64,000 nt of DNA from Sclerodactyla briareus (GCA_026419785.1 JAODTK010004821.1:248001-312000); one strand, 5' to 3'. Counted from the first letter of the stretch, positions 1-11,425 are shown. The notes: generated by a model from the sequence alone, not told the origin. A program made the numbers and translations.

Positions 1-819
1 ATTGCCTTGTAGACTGCTGTATCGACACCCGAGGCCTTCTAACTTCTTTTTCATCAGCCAGCGAGATATAGTTTGTTTAATTCCTCGCTTATTGGCTTCC
101 GAAAACGTCACGTACGCCCGCAAATATTTAACTACACCATAATTCTCCCTGTCAGGGGGCTAGCTCCCCATGGTGAAAGCGCAGAGCAGGCTGTCCAGGT
201 TGCTCTGTTTAAACAGGTCATGAAATGGAAAAACAAGCTTTACTGTTTGTTGGCAAATCCCTGCGGTCAAGATTAGAGCGCTCACGCTTGAACCTCTCTG
301 TGCTGAACTCAAATGCCATAATCATGGCACAGTTTCAATGTTAACTTTTGTGGGTTTTTTAAGGTTAAGAGAGTCCTGGAGACAGCTTCCGTAGGTAAGT
401 TGCAAACTATCTGGACATCCCATGTTTCTAAATATCTGGCTTAGGTTGCGCAAGTGGAAAACACCCTGAGAATCTTGGGAGATAAAGTGGTGGTTTCCAC
501 CGTGGGAAAAATTGTCACGGAGGGTCAAAAAGGATGCCAAGGCACTACGAGTCGTGTTGATTGCACTGTAAGCTACGCCTCGGTTGTAGAATAAGCTGCT
601 AAGGAAACTCTAGAACAACTATTACCATCCGCTTACAATTTCAAGTAACCCTCTTTTCAGACAGAAACTCCTCCACTTCTTTATATATACTGTGTTTGCT
701 TTTTTGTGGATGTCCTCCTGAGCTGAGAGAATGTTAATAGTCTTCTGACTCAAGCCTGCATCCTTTCCTTGAACAGTCTGCCGATAACCTGCAACAAAGA
801 AGATCAAGATGGAATGCAC
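1..819 (-). pseudogene. tyrosine recombinase remnant of the DIRS element
   Basis: The N-terminal core-binding part is readable near 622-819, with a stretch ending YIKKWRSFC that matches the start of DIRS recombinases. Near 322-540 there is a segment with SHGGNHHFISQDSQGVFHLR, resembling the family's pattern of a small helix followed by a GVFNLR-type motif. Between 1 and 130 the frame reads TISRWL followed by a lysine-rich helix, the family's segment just before the HxxR box. The C-terminal catalytic His, Arg and Tyr lie outside the window. At least three frame changes and one stop (near 322) separate the pieces. The enzyme would cut and rejoin circular cDNA with the genome, but this copy cannot. 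Confidence 0.7.
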
Positions 820-2640
820 GGGTGCAAACTTGCTGCCAGGTAGGGTGAGAGCGTTTCCACTCTTTTTTAATCAACATGGGTTTTACATTACCCAATGTCA
901 TTGATTTAGTGTGGGAAACCAGGTTGAGTATCCAGTTCGGCACTACCAATGATTTCCCCACATGCCTTATCATTTCTGATTTTCTGCAGACACCTTGGAA
1001 TCTGGCAGAAGGGGGGAAAAGCATAAAAATTGAGCTGGGGGCCCCGTCCAAGGTGAAGCTCAATTGCTTCAGCCCTGGTTCATGCATCCATGCCACATAT
1101 CTTTCTAGTTTCCTGTTTAAAACCCTGGATTGCAAACAAATCTATTCTGGTGGTAACCAAAAAGTTGTATGATAGCACTGAAAATATTCTTGTTTAACAT
1201 CCATTCAGTTCTGTCATTGAATTTCGAGAACATGAGGTCAGCTTCGTGTTTTGTTCCCCGGAAGATAAGCAGCCGTAGACCCATACTATGATTAATGCAC
1301 CATTCCCATAGCTCAACTGCTTCGTGGTTACAGTCTGGAGATTTGATGCCTCCCATGTTGTTGATGTAAGTTACTGCTGTTGTGTTATCCACCCTCAACA
1401 GCACGTGGATATCATGCCAGTTCCACACAAAAAAACGTTTCAAAACCCATGCGAGCAGCGACAATCTCGAGATAATTAATCTTATTCTTCTTAGCATGTT
1501 GCAACTCTGCAGCATTCCACTTGCCCCTGTGAGAGTCACCATATCAGTTGCACCCCAACCGCTGGCCACTTGCATCTGTACGCACAGTTCCAGCTTAGGA
1601 TTAGGTAAATTCAGTGTCCTCACAGCAGTACCATTATGTAAAATCCACCATTCCAATTCCTCTATCCTCCTGGGACGTTCCATTGGTCTGTACATGACCA
1701 TTATGCTTTTCAAAGCTAGATTTTGTCCTTTCAAGTCTCTGTAAACAGAGACCATAACGAACCGCTGGGAAGAACAACAAGTTTCCCTATGCTACATCAC
1801 ACCTGTCTGATACTAGGCGACACCATTTGTAACAATTCAGAGCATAAGAGTTCTCTATCCCTTGCTTTCCTCCCTGGGCAAGCGGATCGTCATCGTCCAA
1901 AGAGTTTAGCACAATCCCAGAATATGTTATTTCTTCTTTGTGTGGGCATTAGCACAGACTTCTCTGTGGTTTACAAACCCCAGTTGTTCGAAAGTTTGAG
2001 TAACCTCGTGAACAGCCTCTTTGGCTTTCTCCTTTGATTTGCACTAATAAGGTTTCATCCAGATAGCCAATGACATTGTGCCCTCGTTGTCCTTAGATAG
2101 ATTGACAAAGCGGTTTTAGGAGCTGTGTGAAACAATCTTGGTGCCTGTGCTAAGGCCCTGGTGCAATGCTTTAAACTGCAAAATTTCGCCTGCAATTCAA
2201 ATTTTCAGATATTTCCCGAGAATCGTCATGACTCGCTACAGAGTAGTAAGCATCTGTAAGGTCAACTGAAGCTAAATATGAATCTGGTGCAATAAGGAGC
2301 ATGGCTGTGTGAATGTTGTCCGTTTTAAAGTGCACATGTTGCAGACACTTATTAAAAACTGACAGATCAAGAATGAGGCGAATTTCACCATTCTTTTTGG
2401 GCTTCGTGAGATTTTAGATATGAACGTCACCTGCCTCCCTATTGCAGGGTTCTATAAACCCCTTTTGGTGCTGATTTGGTGTCATTTTCCTTTTCCTTCG
2501 TGATTTTGGTCACTTTCATTCTCTTAATTCTGAAACCATGCCTTAGGCATCAAGGCAGGAGAGACAAGTTCAAGTCAATTTTATATCCTTTGATCACAGC
2601 CAAATATAGGGGTCTGAAGTGATCTTGCACCAGTATCATA
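734..2640 (-). pseudogene. DIRS reverse transcriptase-RNase H remnant
   Basis: Around 2390-2240 the minus strand reads PKKNGEIRLILDLSVFNK and, further on, SYLASVDLTDAYYSVA, the first RT motifs of DIRS polymerases. Near 2090-2040 the catalytic box reads GYLDETLLV, so the second aspartate of YLDD is replaced by glutamate. A longer open stretch at 1117-1755 is the RNase H domain, with RVDNTTAVTYINNMGG and, downstream, SKFNDRTEWMLN, both typical of DIRS/Ngaro elements. Near 1060-900 an LFPPSARFQ segment followed by LVVPNW matches the PPF-type linker region that follows RNase H in this group. Stops and frame changes separate the blocks. The domain identity is strong; the copy is dead. Confidence 0.78.
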
Positions 2641-3099
2641 AAATGCCTCATCGGACCGGCCATAGCTGGCATTTAGCACCATGAGACCCAACATCAGTGA
2701 ATTAGCAGCAGCCCTTGTGCTTATTAAGTGTATGGTACTCAACTCACCGTCTCGGCGTCAGTACTGTCTAGTACTTCTTTTGGTTGGGCTGCCTGTCCTT
2801 CGGCAGTCTTGGCGTTTTTGCCCCTGTGGGCCTGGTCTAAAAAAAGCCGTGCCCCTGTCCTGTTGTGTACGATTCCCTCCGCATCCAGCCTGCATCGCGG
2901 TACTGGCGGGTTTAAGTTTCTTAAACCTTCCCCCCATGTTTGGGCCTGTTGTAGCCGCGGTAAGGATGAGTCTGAAACGAGCCTTCGTGAAATTTCCCTG
3001 CCCTTCATTACACCTGCTGTAGCCTTTTGTTCCTCTTTAAGTTCTTTCAAATCTTGCATTCAAACCTGTTTTTGCTCAAGTCTCCCCAAATAGGAAACT

Positions 3100-4080
3100 G
3101 TGACGGGTTAGATGGCTGGATGTGCGAGTAACGAGTGTTTTAGGCCTGGTTTTATAGCATCTTTTCATAATCAGTCAACTCAAAGTTGGCCTTGCACCAG
3201 TGGCGAGACCCCCTTTCTGCGGCTCAGAAATTCTTTCTGCTGTAATGTTCTTCATGAAAGCCTTCAGGAGCCCCTGATCAGGGACTTTTGGATCCGTTGT
3301 AACTTTAAGTCCAGTGCTTTGAGTCGGTGGGGATTTATCCCCAGAGGCCATGTTACTTATGGGCGAATCTACCAAGGGCAGTTGCTCTCGGTGGGGGGTA
3401 TTTGGCCGCCATCTTCAATTGTCTTAACCTCCAGTTATTGTGCAGCATAAAAGTCCTGATTGACGATGTCTTCATCCGATGGGATCACCCCCCTCGTAGG
3501 TACCGGCAAATCTGCCGCCAGGGCAGGAAGGCAATTTCTTCCCAGCTTCAAGTTGAACCGGGCGTCCCCAGAGGACAAGCCCGTCAAACTGGTCAAACTC
3601 ATCAGGCTCACTGGGCTGCGGTCCAGCAGGATAGCTTGTTGCATGGAAAGGTGTGGAACACCTGTGAAGGGCTTCCACTTATCCAATCTCGCATTGACTT
3701 CAGTGATAGTTAGTAGTGCCTGCACCCGAGGTGCTAGGCCCAGCGCTCGATCCTAATTTTGTCCCCGCCGTGCAGTGTTCGAACTAGGTTGTTTGAGCTG
3801 GGAAAACCCTTGGTTTTGATGCTGATTTCCCCGAGCGTGTTTTCCTTGTTTTTCGTATACTGGCTGTGCCAGAAATGCCGAGTGGGTTCTCGCGGCCACA
3901 CTGCCCGTGGATTATGGTTTCCCGTAACATTAGGTTCCTCCGTCGCCTATCCTTGTTAGGCTCGGAGCGATCGGCGCCTACGAGCCCCGAAAACGCGGCA
4001 TCCATGGGGATTGAAAATCTCTCAAAATCACACAAATCCCAAAGAAAACCCGAAATTTCGCCCCAAAACAGAATCTTCAA
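3100..4080 (-). pseudogene. possible ORF1 (gag-like) remnant of the DIRS element
   Basis: Upstream of the RT, three overlapping minus-strand open stretches (about 3784-4080, 3435-3725 and 3175-3375) and one at 2739-3059 sit where DIRS ORF1 is expected. They are polar, rich in Pro, Ser, Lys and Glu, and the 2739-3059 stretch starts with a short charged helix (LKELKEEQK). I recognise no conserved domain, and ORF1 is poorly conserved in this group. The assignment rests mainly on position. It could equally be a 5' untranslated region. Confidence 0.4.
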
Positions 4081-4584
4081 TCCAAAGTACTAAATCCGAT
4101 CATTCCAAGGATGGGGAAGAAAAAAAACCCGCGAAACTGCGGCGAACCGACACGTCAAAATTTGCTACCGATGGCGACATAACAACTGCAAATTGACATG
4201 CGGCGCTGGCAGGCTCGCCTTGTTATTATTACATGTACGTAATGTCTGACGTCATTACGAAATAAAAGTGTCGATACTTGCTCAGATTTATATATTGATG
4301 TAATCTATTATTTATACCTCTCCATACAGTTTCGTGAATTTACATTATCTCTTGTAAAACACGTTGGGATATTTTTGGCTATATAGAGCACTGATGGTTC
4401 ATGCAAAGGCGCTAGAAAGCTTGATATTGAATCTCTTCAATATATAGAATAATACATAATTTAATGAATATATACCTCATGCCATACAGCAAAGCTATAA
4501 ATAATCCTCTTCAGAAACATTGACATAAATTCTTAAATGCAGTGTTTGTTTCCATGTTATCATTATCCTGAATTATACTCCCAC
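4081..4584. other. AT-rich non-coding stretch
   Basis: It lies between the DIRS remnant and the last collagen exon seen, and is presumably intron of the collagen gene. No conserved feature was found. A short palindromic ATGTACGTAAT region lies near 4230. Confidence 0.4.
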
Positions 4585-4733
4585 TGCCCCCTTTGTTGCC
4601 CATTGATCCCTGGGGTCCAGGGGGTACCTTGTTCCCCAGGAAGCCCCTGGAGTCCAGTAACCCAGGTACCCGGGTTAGCCCTCCACACCAGGTGGCCCAC
4701 AATACCGGGATTCCGGGGATCAATCCACGCGCC
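4585..4733 (-). CDS. collagen triple-helix exon
   Basis: The acceptor is a strong polypyrimidine run ending GACAG before 4733. The donor is probably GTGGGAGT below 4585. Gly-X-Y blocks are visible in all three minus frames: GLIPGIP, then GPPGVEG, then GLQGLPGEQGTP, then GPQGSMGNKGG. At least three single-base shifts must be crossed to read it through, several beside runs of C or G. Its 149 bp does not match a standard size, but would be near 162 or 144 after correction. This is the most 3' exon of the gene that I can see. Confidence 0.7.
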
Positions 4734-5767
4734 CTGTCAAAAAAAGAATGTAATTAAAAAAATTGAGAGTAAATGCTGTGTGATTTGAATATGCCAAACA
4801 GTCATTTTGGAGAATGGAAATTGGTGTATATTGTGTGTTGTTCCTTGTCATTGGGAAGTGGGGGGGGGGGGGGGGGGTTCACAAGTGGGGGGGGTCGTGA
4901 GGGGCGGTCATTGTAGTGTACATTTGGTGGACGATCATGAGTCGATCGTGATCCTAGTAATCAGAGTCAATTGTTTTCCTTTCCCTCTGTAAAAAGCATT
5001 TTGGGTGAAGAAGGCCTGTCTTAAAAAACCTTCACCGGCGACATACTGTTCCAATTTATATGCATCAAAACGAGTAATCATTCCATTGAATCTATTCTGA
5101 AAGAACAAATTTAAGTAGACATGGGAATTTGGTGTTTATGTACTTGGCTAAATTACCCTGCCAAAATTTGCCAAAATAGATCAAGAAAACAGATCTCTCA
5201 TTTTCCATTAGCCATAAGATTTTGACAGGAATGTTTTTTAGTTGTAATTGCACATAGAAAATATGTCTTATAAGAATCATTACTGAGTGTGGATCGACTC
5301 TCGTTCGGTCCAGTTTTGTTCATCTGCAGCTTCCACCCACCCACTTTTTTATAACACGTTTCCAGGCCTTTTCTCTTCAAAAATCAATCAATTCCACACT
5401 GCTGATGGTTCCATCAATTATATTCCATGTTTACTTTGGGTTTTTTTTATTCAAATATTTGTGTAGGTTGATTTTACTCACTGGTATCCTAGTATATATC
5501 CTAGACCGGAGGATAATAATGTATATGGGAGAGTAGATGCCATCCTGCATCCCAATTCAATAGGAGGCTGCTGATAACTTCTCTTTCAGCCCTTTTTTAA
5601 GCTCACAGCCAAAGAATCCTCGATCCGTCCTTCGCCAACGGTGACCAACCGTGTACATAAGATATCCACAACACTAACTTTATGGGGGCCAATTCATGAT
5701 AACGTTGACAGCATCTCCTGGGAGTACTACTGGTTTTTCCGCATGCGATGGGATGAGAGCAACTTAC

Positions 5768-5823
5768 CTTTATTGATAGACAACCCCGGACCTGCAGGGG
5801 GGGCCGGAAATCCTGGGTAGCCC
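5768..5823 (-). CDS. collagen triple-helix exon (about 54 bp class)
   Basis: An acceptor CTTACAG precedes 5823, and a consensus donor GTAAGT follows 5768. One frame reads GYPGFP, then proline-rich residues, then AGPGLSINK. A run of seven C in the middle interrupts the glycine spacing. The length is 56 bp, two more than the classic 54-bp unit. Confidence 0.65.
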
Positions 5824-5869
5824 CTGTAAGGGGAAAAAAAGACAGAGGTGAAATTACATCATACCTTGA

Positions 5870-6320
5870 ATTTTGAAGCTGTTCTTGATTCTAAGCTTCT
5901 GGTACAACAGGCGGCCCACCGGACCATTTTTTTGGTTGCGGACTCTAGACTGTCTTCCATGCATGTGTGGAGCGACACACCCACATTCCCGATATAAGTG
6001 TATTGAACATGTACTACACCAGAGAAGGTCACTTTCCTACTGTTAACTCCAGAGTTACGTGAGTTCATCCATTGTATCATTCATTGTGTTCTTCTTCTCA
6101 ATGAGGCTTCTACATGCGGCATCCACTACTCACAACAAAGTCTAACTTCCTCACGTCTCCACTTCTACACGTCCAGTAGCATGGGACAACCATGAGACAG
6201 CTTTATAGTCCCAATTGCACTGCAGGAAAAGTCTTTACGCGTTAAAACTAAGATTCAAACTCAGATCTCTGGTCCTAAGTCTAGAGCTCTACTGACTGAG
6301 CTGGTAGCTCCTCTCATTGG
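5870..6320 (-). mobile_element. tRNA-derived SINE, copy 1
   Basis: The minus strand from 6320 reads as a tRNA-like head. An A box (AGCTCAGTCAGTAGAGC) lies at about 6286-6306 and a B box (GAGTTTGAATC) at about 6252-6262, 25-30 bases apart as in RNA polymerase III promoters. A non-tRNA body follows to at least 6080. The head is too degenerate for a working tRNA. A similar head, followed by similar CGCAGTGC and ACGTGTA body motifs, occurs at 41940-41700. The 3' end is uncertain. Confidence 0.6.
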
Positions 6321-6740
6321 GCTTGCTTCAACCAACAACCAAAAACTAGAGCTGGTGAAGATTTCGGACGATAACTTGATAAAACATTTGAATTATTGGA
6401 TTTTGTCCATGTTCATATCTCGTCTAGATTTTCACACCTTTCAAAAAGTTTAAAAAATATTCTAAATAGATCTAATGGCTATTGACAAAATCTATATGTC
6501 TTCATTCAAATCATGAACAAAATTGTGGAGGAAGACAGGTTGGAAAACCGTTCTTGGAGTCCATATTGACTGACTATCATATTGCTCAATAATGTGAAAA
6601 GGCTGTTCCTTTGAGAGGATTGAGAACTTACTAATAACAGAAGATCCAAATTAAATCCATATTCGATTTATCCCCAAATCCTGAATTTGAGGTGAGACTG
6701 GACAATAAAAAAATCCAAAGTGTAAAATGTGAATACTCAC

Positions 6741-6840
6741 TGGTGGGCCAGTGGGCCAACTGATCCATTAGCCTATGGCCCTCTCCCTCCTCTCCCCGTA
6801 GACCAGGCTTACCCCTCTCGCCTCGAGGGCCTGGATCACC
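6741..6840 (-). CDS. collagen triple-helix exon (99/108-bp class)
   Basis: The acceptor TTCATAG and the donor GTGAGTA are both good. From the start the frame reads GDPGPRGERGKPGLRGEEGEG, seven clean triplets, then shifts. Glycines resume in another frame as NGSVGPL. One or more bases appear to be missing near 6775 and again near the 3' end. The arginine- and glutamate-rich Y positions are typical of fibrillar helices. Confidence 0.8.
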
Positions 6841-7689
6841 CTATGAAGAAAAGATGTGACTGATTTGCAACAACATCTGAAATAAATGAAGTGAGTACCT
6901 TGTTCCAGTAATTCAAGATTGGCCGAGTCTCCCTGGGAAACAAACAGTGGTTGGACATGTCAAGGTTGTCGTGACGTCTCAAGGAGGGACGTACGAATCC
7001 AAAAGTCACAAAAAAGTGGAAATTTTTACCTCACAACGGTCACCAAAAACGCTACTACCAGCTACCAAACAACGAGAGTGGCCAGAAAAAAAAAAGTGAA
7101 GAATTGAATGAAACACAAAAATTAAGTGGGTTTGATGGAGTTTTTTCCCTAAAAAAAAACCCAAATTTACCTCCTACACAAGTACTCCACATCCATCATG
7201 GGTGCACAACCACCCAGTTTGGCTCGTTCTCACCAGGTAATGTGGACTTGGCCGATTAAAGGTAAATGTGTGCTAAAAATAACCATAACATTACAAGTTT
7301 TCACTTTTTCCCAAAATTGCCCCCCCAGCTCATTTCCTAAAATTTCGCCCCCCCCCCACTCATCTAAATATCATAGCACTTCATGTAGTGATCATGAGGA
7401 GATACCCACTTCCCAGTTTCCCCAGCTTCAACTTCCTCAGAGCAGGCCTGTCAGAGTGAGCTGAATTACAGGGTGAAGAACCCAAATATAATTTTCCCAA
7501 AATTGACCTCCGCTGACATCAAATCGAAAAGCGAACATCTACAGATTATGGGTAACATGCCCCCATTAGGTTTGATTTTGATTCAACTAGACATGTCTGG
7601 ACGCACTTGAATAACAAGGTAGGTGTGACACCCCACACACATACACACACAGATGGCAACACAACAGTCTTGATTTCCTTTCGCATATT

Positions 7690-7805
7690 GTGATGAATTC
7701 TCTAGGCATCAGGGTTTTTCTTCTCTTCTGGGATGTTGCAATCTTCGGTGTCTTTCATGATGGAGTTTGTCCTTCCGACCTTTCTCAAAACAAACTAACT
7801 ACCTA
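7690..7805 (+). repeat. LINE 3' end fragment
   Basis: About 110 bp match the end of the LINE fragment at 17215-17335 in the same orientation. They share a GAATTCT-TAGG-ATC block, a CTTCTCTT block, then TTTGTCCTTCC and a terminal CAAACTAACTA run. This is a 5'-truncated LINE insertion consisting of the 3' untranslated tail only. Confidence 0.5.
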
Positions 7806-7981
7806 TACAACACCATGCTGACTGTATATATTTCCCCCCTTGGGACTCCCCTCCAGTGAATCAAAAATATAAGAATGTATCACCCATAACACACCGACCA
7901 CACACACAACGTGATGGCGATACAAACATGGATAATAAGGTTAATATATTCCATTTCATGTTCCTCCTCGCTCATACTCAC

Positions 7982-8039
7982 TGGTCGCTCCCTTTGGCCC
8001 CGGCTCCCTCTTTCTTTCTCCAAGTGGGCCCTCCTTGCC
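7982..8039 (-). CDS. collagen triple-helix exon (about 54 bp class)
   Basis: The acceptor AATCAG precedes 8039 and the donor GTGAGTATG follows 7982. The phase-0 frame is open throughout and reads GKEGPLGERKREPGPKGAT. The glycine spacing slips once, after GER, where extra A and G bases would account for a length of 58 rather than 54. Confidence 0.75.
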
Positions 8040-8705
8040 CTGATTGAAGAAAAAACAACATGAAAGATTACATTATGATCGGAAGAACAATTACAGGTCT
8101 TGACACCAACAGCTGCGAGTGGTAAATAGACATGAAACAACAGTATCCAGGCTTATTGCCAGGCAGGAATGGAGACCTAGTGAGAACTGACCTGGGAATA
8201 TATTTCTCTGGCCTGAGATGTCCATATAGGTTATAGGAGTAGAGGCACGAAAAACTCCCCACCCCGCCCTCCACCCTCCCCCCTCCCTCCTCCCTAAAAA
8301 TATTGAATTGAATATTTGTACTGTGGCTACAAATGTATGGGTAAGACAAAATATGGCAATATAAATACAATTATCCTAGTTTGAAAAACTGCGCCCTTGA
8401 GTGTGCATCAAATTTGTACTTCAGAAGGAAAGTTCACTTTCCTCTGTTCTTCTCTCGCTTCTTCTCGCCTAAATTTCACCTATTTTTCACGCACCTTTGT
8501 TTTGTTTTTTTTTTTTCATTCAGCACAAATTGTCAATTAAGATGAACTAAGAGGGAGTTTTGCGTATTGCACTCTTTTCACCAACACAGTCGCTCTGTAA
8601 CTTTCTTCACATGCATAGCACTCTTGCATACCTAGTTAGAAACTTTGTAGTGAAGGCAAGCAGGTTTCATACAGATTGAGCCTATGTAAACTAATGTTTA
8701 CTCAC

Positions 8706-8811
8706 GGTTCCCCCTGTCTTCCCCACTCCCCTGGCGCCATTTCCCCTGAAATCCTTTTATACCAGTCCCTCGCCTGAGGACCAACATTTTTCCAGGATAC
8801 CAGTTTTTACC
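8706..8811 (-). CDS. collagen triple-helix exon (about 108 bp class)
   Basis: The acceptor CATTCAG precedes 8811 and the donor GTGAGT follows 8706. The first frame is open (GKNWYPGKM and, later, GTGIKGFQGK), but glycine spacing is lost between. In a shifted frame the middle reads NVGPQ, so small deletions near 8790 and 8730 would restore triplets. The 106 bp is two short of 108. Confidence 0.72.
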
Positions 8812-8890
8812 CTGAATGAAAATGTACACAATGAATATCAAAAGTTAAAAGTAGACGATTAACATTGAACTGATAAAATAATTTAATTCT

Positions 8891-8912
8891 GTTACTGGAG
8901 GGGGGGGGGGGC
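8891..8912. repeat. poly-G tract
   Basis: An uninterrupted run of about twelve G lies in an intron. It is one of several G or C runs in the window. Confidence 0.8.
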
Positions 8913-9129
8913 ATATAAATATTTGATTGTTACACCTCACAGTTTGGAAGCAATACCTGACAGATCCTCTCCTTCACCTATGTCGATACGCTGCACACAC
9001 TCCATATTTTTATAGCATGAAATCGATGAGGTAGTCAATGGTTAGTTATGCCACAATGCAGTCCGTCCCCTGAATTACTGTGATCTTCTCGCACTTTTTT
9101 TTCACTCTTCTCTGGAATTACCCAGTCAC

Positions 9130-9460
9130 AGCTACAACGATTCGATGATAGTACAATAACCATTCGGAGTTACACTTCAATGAGATGAAAATGATGTTGT
9201 CCAAAAGCCATTGGGAACGATGGCAGTTCGATTTTGACCATCCAGTGTCAAAATGATTCTTCAAGAACTTCCCCCTGCCACAAAGTCCAAACCTGCCAAC
9301 ACACAAAACTTACACAGATAGTTTTCCCTCTTCTTATCAACAATAATATCCGAAAAAATGGGGTGAATCGTGCGTTTTCAAATAGTGGTGACAGATTAAA
9401 AAAAAGCCGTATGCAGTGCTGGGGGGAATCTCGTCTAATCCCCTGAACTGTTCAGTGTGT
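9130..9460 (+). repeat. dispersed repeat, family shared with 48790-49130
   Basis: These about 330 bp share ordered blocks with 48790-49130 in the same orientation, including TTTTCAAATA-TGGTGACAG followed by AAGCC. A partial third copy of the 3' part follows at 9650-9770. No coding capacity was recognised. Confidence 0.45.
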
Positions 9461-9950
9461 TGTTGATGAGCATGCGCACTGACAACCACAACCTGCGTAA
9501 TGTGTTGAGGTCATAGGGTACAAAGGCATGATCAACATGCACAAAAACAGTGGCAAAAGAATCTTTCGAAACTCCGCGATGAAAATTAACATCCTACCAG
9601 CAGGAAACTTTACAGATGCTCCCCTCACACTGATTACCAGTGACATAAGTTGAACATGGGGATTGAACTGGTTCAATTTAAAAAAAGTGGTGACAATAGG
9701 CGTTATGACAGAGATATGGAGAGAAATTGTCTATTACCCCCGGGCTGTTTCATGGTAGCGTGTCGATTTACAACAAGAACAGGCTAATCGGATGTGTCAA
9801 CTCTATAGTCTGGATAGCGGGGGAGGGGGGGGAATTGCCTCCATCAGCTCACAACAAGCAGGGCGATAGCAGTCCCTTTGCTAGCGGTTCAACCTATGGG
9901 TGGAACCAGCAGTGTAATCATGAATGAGACAAGAGCAATTAATACTGTCC

Positions 9951-9997
9951 CCCCCACCCCCCCCCCCCCCCCCCCCTCCCCTCCCCCCCCCCCCCCC
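9951..9997. repeat. poly-C tract abutting a collagen exon
   Basis: Almost pure C over 45 bases, broken by single T and A. On the minus strand it is poly-G starting exactly where the collagen exon at 9998 should end. No GT donor is visible in that position. Confidence 0.8.
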
Positions 9998-10096
9998 TCT
10001 GAGCGCCGGGAAAACCCCAGCGGCTTTATAGCCTGGCTCCCCAGATTCCCCCTGGGCACCCTTTTCTCCGACGGGGCCCACAGGGCCAATCCTACC
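9998..10096 (-). CDS. collagen triple-helix exon (about 99 bp class), donor missing
   Basis: The acceptor CTTCGCAG precedes 10096. The phase-0 frame is open and gives one of the best helices in the window: GRIGPVGPVGEKGAQGESG, continuing GEPGYK, then AAGVFPALRG, where glycine spacing slips. The expected donor falls inside the poly-G run (minus strand), and no GT is present. The end coordinate assumes the 99-bp class. The tract may be a collapsed or misassembled junction. Confidence 0.82.
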
Positions 10097-10718
10097 CTGC
10101 GAAGAGACAGAAACCATGGACACCAGACAGAAGACTCACAGAGAACTGCACAGAAGCGGATTATCGGTGGTACAGGTCTGGCAACAAGGACCCAACGGGA
10201 TTACTAGTTCCCAGTTGGTGAACATTCAGAACTGCTTAAATACTTGAAAAATACAAACAATCGACTCTCCTATAGCTCTTCCCTCGTATGTATTGTTGCA
10301 TATTCATTTTAGATTCACTACGTAAATTGTCTCTCAAAGAGACTTTTCTGTCCCTCCACACCCAATCACAAACTAATGTTGTTTTAACCAAACGAGGCTT
10401 AACATGTAAGCCTAACCATTCAACGGTGTAGGGCAACCCATAATGAGAAGCCAACAGCAAAGCTCAACCATATCATGAAAAGAACACACATAAAGACTAT
10501 GGTTAAAGAAACTTGTCGAAATGAGTATGTGGAAGGTCCAAAGAATTAATCTCTTCCTGAACGCACGACGGAATTACAGTGTAGAACAATAACATTTTGA
10601 AATACCTAAATCCAGAGAGCTGAAGTGCAAATACAGGAAGAGGGCTACTTTGGAGTCTCATAATGTCCCATGGTGCTAGATGGCAGTATTGAAGGGGAGA
10701 GTTGACGAAGGGGGCGGG

Positions 10719-10740
10719 TGCGGGGGGGGGGGGGGGGGGA
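10719..10740. repeat. poly-G tract
   Basis: About twenty G in a row within an intron, preceded by GGGGGCGGGTGC. Confidence 0.8.
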
Positions 10741-11254
10741 CGAGGCCGAAAAATTCAAAAAATCTCATGCACCAGAATGATGAAATTGTTGTGTGACCAG
10801 TCCTCTATAGTCCTAAATTGTATTACTAGTCACACAAAACTCTGAATCTTCCAAGATAATCAGCGTTCAGATTTTTAAGGGATTATATTCCGGGACCATT
10901 CGTTCGAGTCGGGATGTTCTGGACTATTCAACAAATAAACACAATCCTCATTGACCCGAATGAGTATAATACAATTAATAATCGCTTTGAAAGATACGCT
11001 GCAAAACCCTAAATTTTAAATGACCAACAAATGCTTGGCATCCCTGAATTTCATTTTGCATACTGAACCATCCAGAACTGACCCCAAATCAATCCAAGTG
11101 TACCCAATCATTTGTAATGTAGTGTTTATACTTTTTCGGTGCGCTATATACAACTATTCTGACTGTATTTTGGACAAAATTCGTTGGACAAAATTCGTTG
11201 GAACCTACCTAAGCGATTTGAATAGAGAAAACCCCCGTCCCCCAACACAATGTT

Positions 11255-11425
11255 GGATATGATCCGCCAACACTGTCGTATCCAACAATTGTACCGGGGA
11301 GGGGGGGGTGGTGGGTTGTTTTTTGTGTAGGATGTTTGTGTGGGTTGAGATGTTGTAGATGTATTTGTCATAAAATTGCGATTTCTAGTGCCATGATTCA
11401 TGGTGGCAGTAGGGGATCCAACCTC
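11255..11425 (+). repeat. dispersed repeat, copy 1 (pair with 12525-12690)
   Basis: The two copies share CAACAATTGT, a G-rich block ending GGTGGTGGGTTG, then ATTTCTAG-GCCATGA and GGCAGTAGG-GATCCAA, in the same order and orientation about 1.27 kb apart. No coding sequence is seen. Confidence 0.5.

Larger units (their letters stand above)
1..4080 (-). mobile_element. DIRS-like retrotransposon, degenerate, truncated by window start
   Basis: Reading the minus strand from about 4080 down to 1, the remnants come in the order ORF1-like region, reverse transcriptase, RNase H, PPF-type linker region, tyrosine recombinase. That order and the recombinase define DIRS elements, which integrate with a tyrosine recombinase rather than a DDE integrase. 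Frames are broken many times, so this copy is inactive as written. The 3' end, including the recombinase active site and the terminal repeats, lies beyond position 1. The 5' limit is uncertain: I see no terminal repeat between 4080 and 4250. It lies in the same orientation as the collagen exons that begin at 4585. Confidence 0.8.

Noticed and set aside
6245..6320. Functional tRNA gene
   Set aside because: A and B boxes are present, but the acceptor and anticodon stems do not pair well and a SINE body follows. The same holds for 41880-41940.
9878..10207. Polyproline and polyglycine open frames
   Set aside because: They are products of the poly-C tract; the real signal there is the collagen exon on the minus strand.
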